DNA of 64,000 bases, taken from the NCBI RefSeq assembly GCF_014642655.1, contig NZ_BMIR01000021.1, forward strand, positions 1 through 64,000, in the 5' to 3' direction. Below, one piece after another: positions 54,491 through 63,131 of this stretch. Below the pieces are notes generated by a model, which saw only the letters and a list, made by a program, of their open reading frames with translations, ran no database searches and had not been told where the DNA came from. The stretch's first letter is position 1. Each line of letters starts with the position of its first letter. Origin of the DNA: Pullulanibacillus camelliae. Its GTDB lineage: Bacteria > Bacillota > Bacilli > Bacillales > Sporolactobacillaceae. Made by a program: the position numbers and the translations under genes.

Positions 54491-55075
54491 TTATTCACTG
54501 TTTCCCTCTTCAACCTCCTCTGTTTCCTCTTTAATTTGTCCAATTAAAGTGACAACAGAACCTATTGCTTGTACCCAATTTCCAAGCACACCAAGAAGGT
54601 TCACATCATTGGTATTGAGCCTTGTCGTCTGTTCGAGTTGATAGGTGCCACTCATTGCTTGCAACGCATTCCCTATACCTTGCAGGAGATTCCCAATAAT
54701 GTTATAGGCACGTCCCGACTCTGTTGTATCCTCAAATTCATCCGTCAGAGCGACAAAGCTCCCTAAGGCTTGTAACCAATTCCCAGTGATGATCAGCTTT
54801 TGCCCCTCTGTTTGATTAAGGTAAATGAGCATTCCAGAAATGACGGTGATATTTCCAATCGCTTGGATTTCATCTCCAAGCATCTCAAGAGAAATCGTAT
54901 CTTGACCATCCGCTTCTAATCCGTTGCCAGTCGCTTGCAAAACATTGCCCATAAGCTGCAAATTATACCGCATATCATAGCTCAGTTCCTTAAGCGGCGT
55001 ACTGCCGATTGCTGATTCAATCGTTCCCAAAGCGACGGTGATTGCACCCCATATTTCTTTTGAATGATTATTCAT
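54491..55075 (-). CDS. Repetitive GNxLQAxG protein (DUF6944-like)
   Basis: A 194-residue acidic protein built from repeated units of roughly 20-30 residues around G-N-x-L-Q-A-x-G: LQLMGNVLQATGNGLEA, LGDEIQAIGN, ITGNWLQALGSF, IGNLLQGIGNALQAM and LGNWVQAIGSV. It has no signal peptide. The pattern matches a repetitive family of Bacillales that I recall as DUF6944; the function is unknown. A weak AGGTTGAT precedes the ATG. The spacing suggests stacked amphipathic helices. Confidence 0.7.
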   Translation of the reverse strand: MNNHSKEIWGAITVALGTIESAIGSTPLKELSYDMRYNLQLMGNVLQATGNGLEADGQDTISLEMLGDEIQAIGNITVISGMLIYLNQTEGQKLIITGNWLQALGSFVALTDEFEDTTESGRAYNIIGNLLQGIGNALQAMSGTYQLEQTTRLNTNDVNLLGVLGNWVQAIGSVVTLIGQIKEETEEVEEGNSE

Positions 55076-55463
55076 TTGTAATCAACCTATTCCAATTTTT
55101 ACTTATTATACATTATTCATTTAGAAGCCCCAGGGAAAGGTGCATGCGCATAGATTTGTCTATTTGTGCGTTATTCCCAATAGATGAGAATAGTCACTTG
55201 AACCTTGACAGCCTTTTGTTATGTTGAGCCGAGCATTGTTAAAATGCCCCACTCTTTATTAATTTGGAAGCTTGCATCCTCTGATTTGTTCTATTTGGTT
55301 CATGCTAAAAGCATTAAAATCTCATCAAAACATGCCCTCTAAGAGCTCCCAATTTATAAATTTTTATAGCATAAGGAAAAATTAAAAAAAATGGACCCTA
55401 TAGGTAAACTTTTTAGTGTCTACGCAATAGGATACACTTCTCCTCAACATTTTAAATTCTTAC
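55076..55463. other. Intergenic gap with no feature
   Basis: AT-rich stretch of 388 bases between the repetitive-protein gene and arsC. I see no gene, hairpin with T-run or repeat. The arsC stop codon has no obvious terminator downstream. Confidence 0.4.
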
Positions 55464-55886
55464 TTAGGCATGGGCCAATGCAAACGCCTTGATTTTCTCT
55501 CCAATTTGATCTCTGACCCGTTGGAAGACCGCCCATTTTTCTTCATCCGTCCCTGTAGCTCGGGCAGGATCCTCCAGCCCCCAATGCAAGCGTTTGACAT
55601 GTTGCGGCGTCATTGGACACTTATCCTTAGCATCTCCACATAAGGTAATAACATAGTCTGCTTTTGCTAATAAAGACGCGTCAATAATCGTCGACTGTTG
55701 AGTGGAGATATCGATGCCTACCTCCTGCATCGCTTCAACTGCTTTTGGATTTAAGCCATGGGCTTCTATACCGGCCGAATACACATGATAAGCTTGAGCA
55801 AGGTACTGATGTCCAAAGCCTTCCGCCATTTGACTTCGACACGAATTTCCTGTACACAAAAAATAAATGATCGGTTTTTCTTTCAT
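55464..55886 (-). CDS. arsC: Arsenate reductase (thioredoxin-linked type)
   Basis: Reduces arsenate to arsenite with thioredoxin; 140 residues. The nucleophilic Cys and phosphate-type loop are CTGNSCRS at about 11-18. The resolving pair is in [12 protein letters not shown] at about 82-90. The frame opens 12 codons upstream, but AGGAGG stands 6 bases before the ATG at 55886. It follows arsB by 14 bases in the arsRBC operon. Confidence 0.94.
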   Translation of the reverse strand: MKEKPIIYFLCTGNSCRSQMAEGFGHQYLAQAYHVYSAGIEAHGLNPKAVEAMQEVGIDISTQQSTIIDASLLAKADYVITLCGDAKDKCPMTPQHVKRLHWGLEDPARATGTDEEKWAVFQRVRDQIGEKIKAFALAHA

Positions 55887-55900
55887 CAGAATCCTCCTAT

Positions 55901-57199
55901 TTAACTTATCCAAACTAACCAAAGGTACAAACCTAAAAGTGTAATAAATAGCGTGGGAATGGTCAGTATAATGCCCATTTTAAAGTAATATCCCCAAGAA
56001 ATCGTGACACCCTTTTGTTTAAGAACATGCAGCCACAGTAAAGTCGCTAAAGAACCAATCGGTGTAATTTTAGGTCCCAAATCAGACCCTATTACATTCG
56101 CATAGACTAAACCATCTTTGACACTCCCAGTAATGTCTGTATGAGCGATCGCAAGCGCATCAATCATGACAGTAGGCATGTTATTCATCACGGAGGATAA
56201 AAGGGCAGCTATAAACCCCATCCCAACGGTGCCTACAAATAACCCTTGATGTGCCACGCTTTGAATAACTGTGGCTAACACTTTTGTTAATCCAACATTC
56301 TTTAAACCATAAATCACGACGTACATGCCAACAGAAAAAAAGACAATGGCCCACGGGGCCCCTTTTATGACTTGACGAATTGACACAGCCGCACTTTTCT
56401 TCGCCATCCCCAATAAGAAAATCGCCATGATCCCGGCAACGAAGGATACAGGGATATGCAACCACTCTCCGAAAAAATAACCGATGAGGAGTATCGCCAG
56501 AACAAACCATGATAGCTTAAATAATCGCTTATCCTTAATTGCTTCTGAGGGAAGCTTAAGTTGCGTCATATCGTACTGCTTAGGTATGCTTTTTCTAAAA
56601 AAGAGATAGAGTACTAGAATACTAGCCCCTAGAGAGAACAGATCTGGAACCACCATATGTAACGCATAATGTCCAAAACCAATGTGAAAAAAATCTGCTG
56701 ATACAATATTCACGAGGTTGCTCACAACCAAGGGTAAGGAGGTTGTATCAGCAATAAATCCGCTTGCCATGATAAAAGGAAGAACCATTTTGTCATTGAG
56801 ATTCAATGCCCGTACCATCGCCAATACAATTGGGGTTAGGATCAACGCCGCCCCATCATTGGCAAACAACGCTGAAACGAGCGCACCCAAGAACGCAATG
56901 AATAAAAACATTCTAGTGCCGCCCCCTCTCGCTGCCCTTGCCATGTGGAGTGCTGACCATTCGAAAAATCCAATATTATCCAAAATAAGGGAAATGATGA
57001 TGATGCCTACAAATGTCAGTGTCGCGTTCCAAACAATCCCTGTCACTATTGCAACATCATGAAAATCAACAACACCCACAATCAGAGCAAGCAGGGCACC
57101 ACCGCATGCTGTCCAGCCAATGCCTAACCCCTTAGGCTGCCATATGACCAGCCCAAGAGTAATGATGAAAATAACCACAGCTAAAATCAATGCCATCAC
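55901..57199 (-). CDS. arsB: Arsenite efflux permease ArsB
   Basis: A 432-residue ion-transporter-superfamily protein with eleven or twelve hydrophobic segments that exports arsenite. [19 protein letters not shown] at about 118-136 and the [17 protein letters not shown] segment at about 335-351 are the two conserved half-repeats. The start is GTG at 57199 or the next ATG; GGAGG fits the GTG better. It lies between arsR and arsC. Confidence 0.93.
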   Translation of the reverse strand: MMALILAVVIFIITLGLVIWQPKGLGIGWTACGGALLALIVGVVDFHDVAIVTGIVWNATLTFVGIIIISLILDNIGFFEWSALHMARAARGGGTRMFLFIAFLGALVSALFANDGAALILTPIVLAMVRALNLNDKMVLPFIMASGFIADTTSLPLVVSNLVNIVSADFFHIGFGHYALHMVVPDLFSLGASILVLYLFFRKSIPKQYDMTQLKLPSEAIKDKRLFKLSWFVLAILLIGYFFGEWLHIPVSFVAGIMAIFLLGMAKKSAAVSIRQVIKGAPWAIVFFSVGMYVVIYGLKNVGLTKVLATVIQSVAHQGLFVGTVGMGFIAALLSSVMNNMPTVMIDALAIAHTDITGSVKDGLVYANVIGSDLGPKITPIGSLATLLWLHVLKQKGVTISWGYYFKMGIILTIPTLFITLLGLYLWLVWIS

Positions 57200-57213
57200 A
57201 AATCAGATCCTCC

Positions 57214-57561
57214 TTAATCACAGCAGCTCATGCGTAATCCTTCAGCCTCCAACGCTTCTAATCTTTCCTTTTGATCAGGAACGTGTGGTAATAAAGAGCG
57301 GATCAAAGGATAAGCTTCGTTTTCTTTATTTAAAGAAAAGAACATCCATTGACCACTGCGCCGTTCTTTGACCAGGCCGCTATCCTTCAGCTTCCTGAGA
57401 TGCTGGCTGATTGCCGGTTGACTCATTTGAAAAATCTCTACAAATTCGCATACACAGCATTCATTATGGGCTAATAAGCTTATCATTGCTAGCCTTGTTT
57501 TATCGCCAAAAAGCTTGAGTACCCCAGCCACTTGTTCAATAGCCATGATTGTCTTCTCCAT
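57214..57561 (-). CDS. arsR: ArsR-family arsenic-responsive repressor
   Basis: A 115-residue winged-helix regulator. The metalloid site ECCVCEF at about 34-40 holds the sensing cysteines, and MSQPAISQHLRKLKDSGLV is the recognition helix. The C-terminal SCCD adds further cysteines. GGGGGAG is 6 bases before the ATG at 57561, preferred over an earlier in-frame start. It is the first gene of the operon, preceded by a palindrome. Confidence 0.93.
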   Translation of the reverse strand: MEKTIMAIEQVAGVLKLFGDKTRLAMISLLAHNECCVCEFVEIFQMSQPAISQHLRKLKDSGLVKERRSGQWMFFSLNKENEAYPLIRSLLPHVPDQKERLEALEAEGLRMSCCD

Positions 57562-57611
57562 AACTTGCTCCCCCTCTCCTTCAATGCTCACAGTCAAATA
57601 TAATTATATAA

Positions 57612-57627
57612 GCATATAATTATATGC
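57612..57627. promoter_or_regulatory. Palindromic operator of the ars operon
   Basis: GCATATAATTATATGC is a perfect 16-base palindrome 50 bases upstream of the arsR start, within further TATA-rich inverted sequence. ArsR/SmtB regulators bind such AT-rich palindromes. Confidence 0.7.
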
Positions 57628-57710
57628 TCAAGTGAAGAGTAAGTGCCTTCCATTGCAATCAGTACCCGAACCTTCTTTGTATAGGATAAAAATAAGATAA
57701 GGAAACTTTT

Positions 57711-57800
57711 TCAGTGGCCTCAACAGCGAGCTAGGTGGGACTCCGCAGGCTCTAAAAGGACGAGCGTGAGAAGGCTCATGGTTTACCTGCGAAAAGCAAC
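57711..57800. repeat. Dispersed-repeat fragment
   Basis: CAGTGGCCTCAACAGCGAGC, then GGACTCCGCAGG and GGACGAGCGTGAGAAGGC, resembles the GTGGCCTCAGC and GC-rich words of the other copies. It is strongly decayed and lies in the 307-base gap upstream of arsR. Confidence 0.35.
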
Positions 57801-57868
57801 ACAATAGTATTCGATTTCAGCATCACCATTTCTATTATGAGATGGATTCATTTAAAAACGGTCGATAA

Positions 57869-58372
57869 CTAAAATTGTCTATCCCCATATCCTTCAATAA
57901 TATAGTAAATCACGACAAAAATACTTTGGACCAGCAAATAAATATCAAATGAATAAAAGATGTTATACCCATGTTGATAATGAAAGACACCTAAAAGAGA
58001 ATATAACTTCTCTATTCCGATGCTTATAAATGTCCATATCAAAATATAGACTAGCGCGAATCGGAGCCTGAGTTTTAAATAATCGTACAAATAAAAGAAA
58101 AGATAGCCAAACGCTGCGTACATCACTTGGGATAAAAAGTCAGTCACTTCAAATTGCGAGCTGTCATTTAGATCATAATAGTTAACTGGAAGAACACTTA
58201 ACGTGTGATCAAAGCAAAAACCAAAAAATACCCCGCAAAGGAGATAAATCGCCGACTTCTTTTTCGTAAATCTTTTAGGTAGGATGAGCACCACTAAGAT
58301 TCCAACGATGATCGAAATGATTATAGCCCACTCATTAGCATTAAACCCTCTGTCATAGTGAATAACATTCAA
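57869..58372 (-). CDS. Hypothetical membrane protein
   Basis: A 167-residue protein with five hydrophobic segments and many aromatic residues, especially Tyr and Phe in the last two. It has a TTG start that overlaps the stop of the upstream gene, so the two are coupled. The family is not recognised; the topology is like small integral membrane proteins of spore-formers. Confidence 0.6.
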   Translation of the reverse strand: MNVIHYDRGFNANEWAIIISIIVGILVVLILPKRFTKKKSAIYLLCGVFFGFCFDHTLSVLPVNYYDLNDSSQFEVTDFLSQVMYAAFGYLFFYLYDYLKLRLRFALVYILIWTFISIGIEKLYSLLGVFHYQHGYNIFYSFDIYLLVQSIFVVIYYIIEGYGDRQF

Positions 58373-58842
58373 GATTGCTTAAGTCCTCCTCTTTCTAAGC
58401 GGATAAACCACCTAGCAATGAAAGCCAACACCACAATAAACACTCCATACATGAGAAAAGAGTATAGAAAGTTCCAGTGGTGAAAAAAGATTAGCCGGAA
58501 CCGTTGCATTATCCAATCATTCGCCATCAATAACACCATAATTATGGAGCCCATTGTCAGCCGCCAACGGAATCTTAAGGGAGCATTAAGCATACCAGCA
58601 GCGATAATGACAAGAAGAGGGATTATAATAAAGCGACATATATCCAGAGCCAATGATTTTTCTACATTTCTCGTGACCGGAACCCAGTGTAAATTCATAT
58701 CTAGTACTGTAAATAAGGTGACAGTCACAATGCCAATAATGAAGTATAAAAAGACCATTTCGGTGAGGGTTAACCATTTAGGCACAATGATAAATAAAAT
58801 CATAACAGACCACGCAATCAGAGTAATAATGGCAAGATACAT
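58369..58842 (-). CDS. Hypothetical membrane protein
   Basis: A 157-residue protein with five hydrophobic segments. AGGAG precedes the ATG, and the last 4 bases overlap the next gene. Similar size and topology to its downstream partner suggest a paired membrane complex, but I see no clear sequence similarity between them and cannot name either. Confidence 0.6.
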   Translation of the reverse strand: MYLAIITLIAWSVMILFIIVPKWLTLTEMVFLYFIIGIVTVTLFTVLDMNLHWVPVTRNVEKSLALDICRFIIIPLLVIIAAGMLNAPLRFRWRLTMGSIIMVLLMANDWIMQRFRLIFFHHWNFLYSFLMYGVFIVVLAFIARWFIRLERGGLKQS

Positions 58843-59047
58843 CGCAATTCTCCTTCAAAAAATAACGTCACAGATATGTGTATAAGTTACCCTAGAAGCA
58901 TACGAATATACACTTTTTTCCATAGTTATGTGAGCAATACGAACGTTGCCGCACTCCGCATGAAAAGCAGCCTGCATTAAGGCGTCACATCGTTAAACAA
59001 TGCTACAAAATGGTCTAAAGCGCTCATTTATTATGAAACATTTTCCA

Positions 59048-59077
59048 TTGAATAAGAAACATACATTCGCATATAAT
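59048..59077 (+). promoter_or_regulatory. Promoter and possible LexA box of the polymerase operon
   Basis: TTGAAT (59048-59053) and TATAAT (59072-59077) are 18 bases apart. GAAACatacATTCG (59056-59069) lies between them; read in reverse, CGAATgtatGTTTC differs from the LexA consensus in three of ten arm bases. SOS control is therefore plausible. Confidence 0.45.
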
Positions 59078-59118
59078 AACAGAAAGGGAATATATGTACG
59101 CCTTTCGGAGGGGTTCGC

Positions 59119-60351
59119 ATGGTACAAAAAGTCATTTTTTTAATCGATATACAAACCTTCTACGCCAGTGTTGAAAAAGCAAATCGCCCAGAGCTTCATC
59201 ACAAACCTGTTATTGTTTCTGGTGATCCTAAACAAAGAAGTGGCATTATATTAGCAGCCTGCCCCATCGCCAAAAGCTATGGCATAAAGACGGCTGAACG
59301 ATTATGGACAGCAAAGCAAAAGTGTCCACAGGCTGTTGTTGTAAGACCTAGGATGCAGCGTTATATTGATGTTTCCTTACAAATCACTTCAATTTATAAA
59401 CGTTTTACTGATTTGGTTGAAGCCTATTCTATTGATGAACAATTTTTGGATGTCACAGGCAGCACGCGCTTATTTGGTGAGCCACATATTATCGCTAAGC
59501 AAATTCAAAAAACAATTATGGATGAGATCGGTGTCCCTGCCCGTGTGGGCATCGGTCCGAATAAGGTTTTAGCTAAAATGGCCTGTGATAATTTTGCAAA
59601 GAAACAGCCTTCAGGCCTTTTTAAACTTAACCACGCTAACTTACAAACAAAACTGTGGCCGCTCCCTATTCAAGCGCTTTTTGGCGTAGGCTCTCGCATG
59701 GAGAAGCATCTCAGAGGAATGGGCATAAGCCAAATCGGTCAACTGGCCACCCTCTCTCTTGAATTTTTAAAACGAAAATGGGGAATCAACGGTGAGATAC
59801 TATGGCAAACAGCAAATGGCATTGATTATTCTCCCGTTACCCCCAAAACGCATGATCAGCAAAAAGCGGTCAGCCATTACATGACACTCCCGCGCGACTA
59901 TGAAAGGAAACAAGATATTAAAGTCATTTTGCTTGAATTAAGTCAAGAGGTGGCGCGGCGATCACGTTCTAAACGTTACATAGGAAATACTGTTTCGGTT
60001 GGTGTTCGTGGAGCAAATTTTGACCATCCAACTGGCTTTTATCGCCAAGTTAGACTCTTGTCCCCCACTAATTTTGATATGGATATTTTTAAAGCTGCTT
60101 ATCAGCTTTTTAATCAATATTGGGATGGGTTACCTGTTCGAAGTGTTGGCATCACCCTCTCAGGATTACACTCTTCTTCTTGCTACCAATTGGATCTTTT
60201 TAACGACTCCATCACTAAAGAAAATTTAAGCAAGGCAATGGATAAGATTTATGCCAAATTTGGTGCAACAGGCATTTTACGAGCTTCCTCATTAACAGAG
60301 GCTGGTCAAGCTCTCGTTCGCTCCCAAAAAATTGGTGGTCATTTTAAATAA
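59119..60351 (+). CDS. Y-family DNA polymerase (UmuC/YqjW-like)
   Basis: A 410-residue translesion polymerase. Catalytic acids are in LIDIQTFYASVE at about 8-19 and YSIDEQFLD at about 102-110. The helix-hairpin-helix region is IQALFGVGSRMEKHLRGMG and the little-finger domain is about 240-350. The C-terminus LDLFND is a beta-clamp-binding-like motif. It resembles UvrX/YqjW of Bacillus rather than DinB, because it is followed by a YolD-like gene. GGAGGGG precedes the ATG. Confidence 0.88.
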   Translation: MVQKVIFLIDIQTFYASVEKANRPELHHKPVIVSGDPKQRSGIILAACPIAKSYGIKTAERLWTAKQKCPQAVVVRPRMQRYIDVSLQITSIYKRFTDLVEAYSIDEQFLDVTGSTRLFGEPHIIAKQIQKTIMDEIGVPARVGIGPNKVLAKMACDNFAKKQPSGLFKLNHANLQTKLWPLPIQALFGVGSRMEKHLRGMGISQIGQLATLSLEFLKRKWGINGEILWQTANGIDYSPVTPKTHDQQKAVSHYMTLPRDYERKQDIKVILLELSQEVARRSRSKRYIGNTVSVGVRGANFDHPTGFYRQVRLLSPTNFDMDIFKAAYQLFNQYWDGLPVRSVGITLSGLHSSSCYQLDLFNDSITKENLSKAMDKIYAKFGATGILRASSLTEAGQALVRSQKIGGHFK

Positions 60352-60366
60352 AGGAGGTATTGACAG

Positions 60367-60711
60367 ATGAAGAGGAATAAATTGACACCGGGATATAACT
60401 TGAGATGGGAATCCAGTCGAATGATGCTGCCTGAGCATAGAGAATCATTGTTAGAGCAAGATAAGGAAATAGAAAAAAGTATAAGGCCTATTTTGGATGA
60501 ACAACAGATTGATCATTTCTCACAGCTTCTCTCCCTCTCTATACATCAGGGATTAACACTTAAACTTCAACTCTATCATCCTTTTCAAAAACGATATATT
60601 ATTGGCAAGGTTATTGATTTTAAACATCATAGTCATGAAATCAAGGTTTTAACTGCCAACGGCATGAAGTGGATGAATCTCCATGATATTATTGAGATCA
60701 CAGAACAATGA
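60367..60711 (+). CDS. YolD-like protein
   Basis: A 114-residue protein starting with LTPGYNLRWESSRMMLPEHR, the signature of the YolD/YqjX family. It is 15 bases after the polymerase gene with AAAGGAGG before the ATG. YolD-like proteins are encoded with UmuC-like polymerases in Bacillus and are thought to take the role of UmuD; here the operon layout agrees. Confidence 0.88.
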   Translation: MKRNKLTPGYNLRWESSRMMLPEHRESLLEQDKEIEKSIRPILDEQQIDHFSQLLSLSIHQGLTLKLQLYHPFQKRYIIGKVIDFKHHSHEIKVLTANGMKWMNLHDIIEITEQ

Positions 60712-60829
60712 TTAGAGATCTTGTTATTATGAAATAAGCAATAACTAGGTCCCATTATGATTGGCAATTTCTCAATCCATTTCCGCGATACTCTAAGCGC
60801 AGCTTTATTCTATTCTCTTTTTGTTAACA

Positions 60830-60868
60830 AAAAAGAGAGCACTGATCCTTACATCATTGCTCTCTTCC
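60830..60868 (-). terminator. Terminator downstream of the rhodanese fragment
   Basis: AAGAGAGC pairs with GCTCTCTT (60833-60840 with 60859-60866). On the minus strand a TTTTTTG tail follows, so it ends leftward transcription from the methyltransferase and germination genes. Confidence 0.65.
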
Positions 60869-60873
60869 CCATA

Positions 60874-61011
60874 TTACCAAGTACTCATGCCACCTTTGAC
60901 ATTTATCACTTTATCAAAACCATGTTGCTTTAGAATTTTACTGGCCTTCGCACTTCTCATCCCACTTTGACAAATGACAACCACTTCTTCCCCGTCACCT
61001 GATGTATCCAT
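60874..61011 (-). pseudogene. Rhodanese domain fragment
   Basis: A 45-codon open frame covers only the C-terminal half of a rhodanese domain: VVVICQSGMRSAKASKIL with the catalytic Cys loop CQSGMR, then HGFDKVINVKGGMSTW. The conserved N-terminal half is absent; reading upstream in frame runs into the methyltransferase gene without a ribosome site or start. It seems to be what remains of a sulfurtransferase gene. A live short protein is less likely. Confidence 0.65.
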
Positions 61012-61049
61012 TAAGCTATGGCTATGGAAGGAGTGGGCACTCCTTTCCG

Positions 61050-61619
61050 TTAAATGGACATGACTAAAGCATAGACTTCGGGAGACACCATTTGCTTTTT
61101 CACTTGAAATTGCTGCTCTTCAAACAGTGCCTTTAACTTTTCTGAGGGAATTCTAATCTTTAATGGAGGACCTTCATTCATCTCAACAGCCTCCCAATCT
61201 AAAATAAGAAGTTTCCCATTCACTCTTAATATCCTCTTCATTTCACTCAGCATCGCATTTAAATCAGAAACTTCGTGCATAACCAGTGAGCTAAAGATCT
61301 TATCTACGGAATCATCAGGCAAGTCGATGTCAATCAAATCAGAGGTAACCGTTTGGATATTCTTTACCTCCTCTTGATCGGCATAGACCTTTAAGCCTTC
61401 AAGCATTTTAGGCTCAATGTCAACTGCATAAACTGTTGTCTCTGTTTTTTGAGCAATTGGAACTGTAAAAAACCCATTTCCAGAGCCCAAATCAGCAACA
61501 ACATCTCCCCTTTCTAATCCTAACAAGGCTAATATCTCATCCGGGGGTAGTTTCTTTTTTCGGTTAGGATCAAGTAGCCTACCTGCTTTTTCTGGATTGA
61601 AACGATGTTCATGACTCAT
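61050..61619 (-). CDS. Class I SAM-dependent methyltransferase
   Basis: A 189-residue methyltransferase. The SAM-binding motif I is VVADLGSGNGFFTVPIA at about 40-56, and the acidic VYAVDIEPKMLEGL at about 63-76. SSLVMHEVSDLNAMLSEM and LLILDWE correspond to motifs II and III. The N-terminal RFNPEKAGRLLDPNRKKKLPP is shared with a group of bacterial methyltransferases of unknown substrate. GGAAGGAAG precedes the ATG. It lacks the Cys set of arsenite methyltransferases, although ars genes are 4 kb away. Confidence 0.82.
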   Translation of the reverse strand: MSHEHRFNPEKAGRLLDPNRKKKLPPDEILALLGLERGDVVADLGSGNGFFTVPIAQKTETTVYAVDIEPKMLEGLKVYADQEEVKNIQTVTSDLIDIDLPDDSVDKIFSSLVMHEVSDLNAMLSEMKRILRVNGKLLILDWEAVEMNEGPPLKIRIPSEKLKALFEEQQFQVKKQMVSPEVYALVMSI

Positions 61620-61757
61620 TGGACCATCTTCCTTCCGACAATATCATTACTTTATTTATGCACGCTAGTACGTTTTGAAAGTTAAGACCGTTTTGAAAGA
61701 ACTGATCTTAACATTTATACCTCTAGTATGAAATACAAAGAGTTTCCCTTTCAAGTT

Positions 61758-61973
61758 TTAAAGATAATCACTGAGTTTAGGGAATAGACGCATAACAAAT
61801 TGTGTTATATTCGGCATATTAGGGAATAGGGTGAGAATTATCGCAAACAAACCTGTCACGATACAAAGAGCAAGAAAAACTATACGGTCCCGTCGCTTAT
61901 GAATATTTGACCAATCAAAAATGATGATTCCAAGGGAAAGCATCAAGATAATGCCTATGATTAACCCTTTCAT
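61758..61973 (-). CDS. Small two-helix protein, germinant receptor D-type subunit
   Basis: A 71-residue protein with two hydrophobic helices (about 3-19 and 31-51) and a basic connecting turn (HKRRDRI). It follows the C-subunit gene by 18 bases with GGAGG before the ATG. Small two-helix D subunits are known to be encoded beside ger operons in Bacillus and to modulate germination. Size, topology and position fit; sequence similarity was not tested. Confidence 0.65.
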   Translation of the reverse strand: MKGLIIGIILMLSLGIIIFDWSNIHKRRDRIVFLALCIVTGLFAIILTLFPNMPNITQFVMRLFPKLSDYL

Positions 61974-61991
61974 CCCTTGTCGCCTCCATTG

Positions 61992-63125
61992 CTAATTTGC
62001 TGTTAACTCTAAGCCTCTCTGATAAACCTTCAAATCAACATTGATAAAAACTTTAATATGCGGAAAGATAGTATTCCAATTCTTTTTATGCGTTTCCCAT
62101 AGGTTGGGGTATTTTCTGTAGTAGACTTCATCAAACCCAAAAATATCTGCACTCCATTGATTTTGAGCCTTTTTCATCACTTCATCGATGTTACTTTTTA
62201 TTTGCATGACTGCCTTTTTCTGAATGCGGTCAATCGTTTTCGGCTCCATGATTTCTTTTCCCAATGAACTTTCAATGATGTCTTCCTCTCCTTGTACATC
62301 GATATGCATTTCCCATTGATCACCCGCTATTTTTGGCCTCAATGTGGTTTTAGAATAGGTTAAATTTAATCCCGCCCCTTTGCCATGATCTACCTTTACA
62401 CTGGTCACTTTATGCTTTATCTCATTCCGTACCCAAGCAATTCCCTCTGTTTCCCTCATATTGGCAGCTCCTATGAATTTCCCGTTTTTAAAAATAGCTC
62501 TGCCACCAATATAAGGTACACCGTTTTTCTTATCATAAAGCACCCATGGCAGACTCATTGCTTCTGATACACTATTAAAGTTCTGGAGCATTTTGTTAAA
62601 GGTGATTCGCCTTTTAAATTGAATTTTAGATTGATTACTCATAAGATCTGAGAGGTCTGTTTCCAACGGAAAAGTTTTTACCAAGATATCTACTGCGTCC
62701 CCTTTCGTTATAAAAGGATAGAGCGTCAATCTTGCTTCTTTTTGACCACTAAAGAAAGAGAGCTGATTTAACATACCGGCTTTGGCCAGCTTATCCCCAA
62801 TCACGAGAATATTGACTTGTCCCCAAAATAGTCTTCGGGGTACTACACTTTGTAAATGATTAAGCGCATCATTGAAATCTTCTCCAATCGCGGAGCGCAC
62901 CATTTTTTGGCTGCCACCACTTTGCCCCCCTGCACTTGATTCCTGTCCAGCAGAAGCGTTCTTCGGTACAGCGATTTCAGCTGAAAGCTTGATTTTATTG
63001 TCAGCCGTTAAATCTATGCCGACAGCTGAAATGATAGCTAATTGATCAATCTCCGTTTGATCCCAACACCCCGCCAATAGCCCTAATAAACAAAAACTAG
63101 TGAACCACCTTATGTACTTTTGCAT
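61992..63125 (-). CDS. Spore germinant receptor C subunit (Ger(x)C lipoprotein)
   Basis: A 377-residue lipoprotein of the inner spore membrane. The signal ends in LLAGC with the lipidated Cys at about 21, followed by WDQTEIDQLAIISAVGIDL, the near-invariant start of GerAC/GerKC proteins. FWGQVNILVIGDKLAKAG and the C-terminal GFDEVYYRKYPNLWETHKKNW are also typical. It acts with the A and B subunits to sense germinants. It is 6 bases after the B-subunit gene. Confidence 0.93.
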   Translation of the reverse strand: MQKYIRWFTSFCLLGLLAGCWDQTEIDQLAIISAVGIDLTADNKIKLSAEIAVPKNASAGQESSAGGQSGGSQKMVRSAIGEDFNDALNHLQSVVPRRLFWGQVNILVIGDKLAKAGMLNQLSFFSGQKEARLTLYPFITKGDAVDILVKTFPLETDLSDLMSNQSKIQFKRRITFNKMLQNFNSVSEAMSLPWVLYDKKNGVPYIGGRAIFKNGKFIGAANMRETEGIAWVRNEIKHKVTSVKVDHGKGAGLNLTYSKTTLRPKIAGDQWEMHIDVQGEEDIIESSLGKEIMEPKTIDRIQKKAVMQIKSNIDEVMKKAQNQWSADIFGFDEVYYRKYPNLWETHKKNWNTIFPHIKVFINVDLKVYQRGLELTAN

Positions 63126-63131
63126 CAGAGG

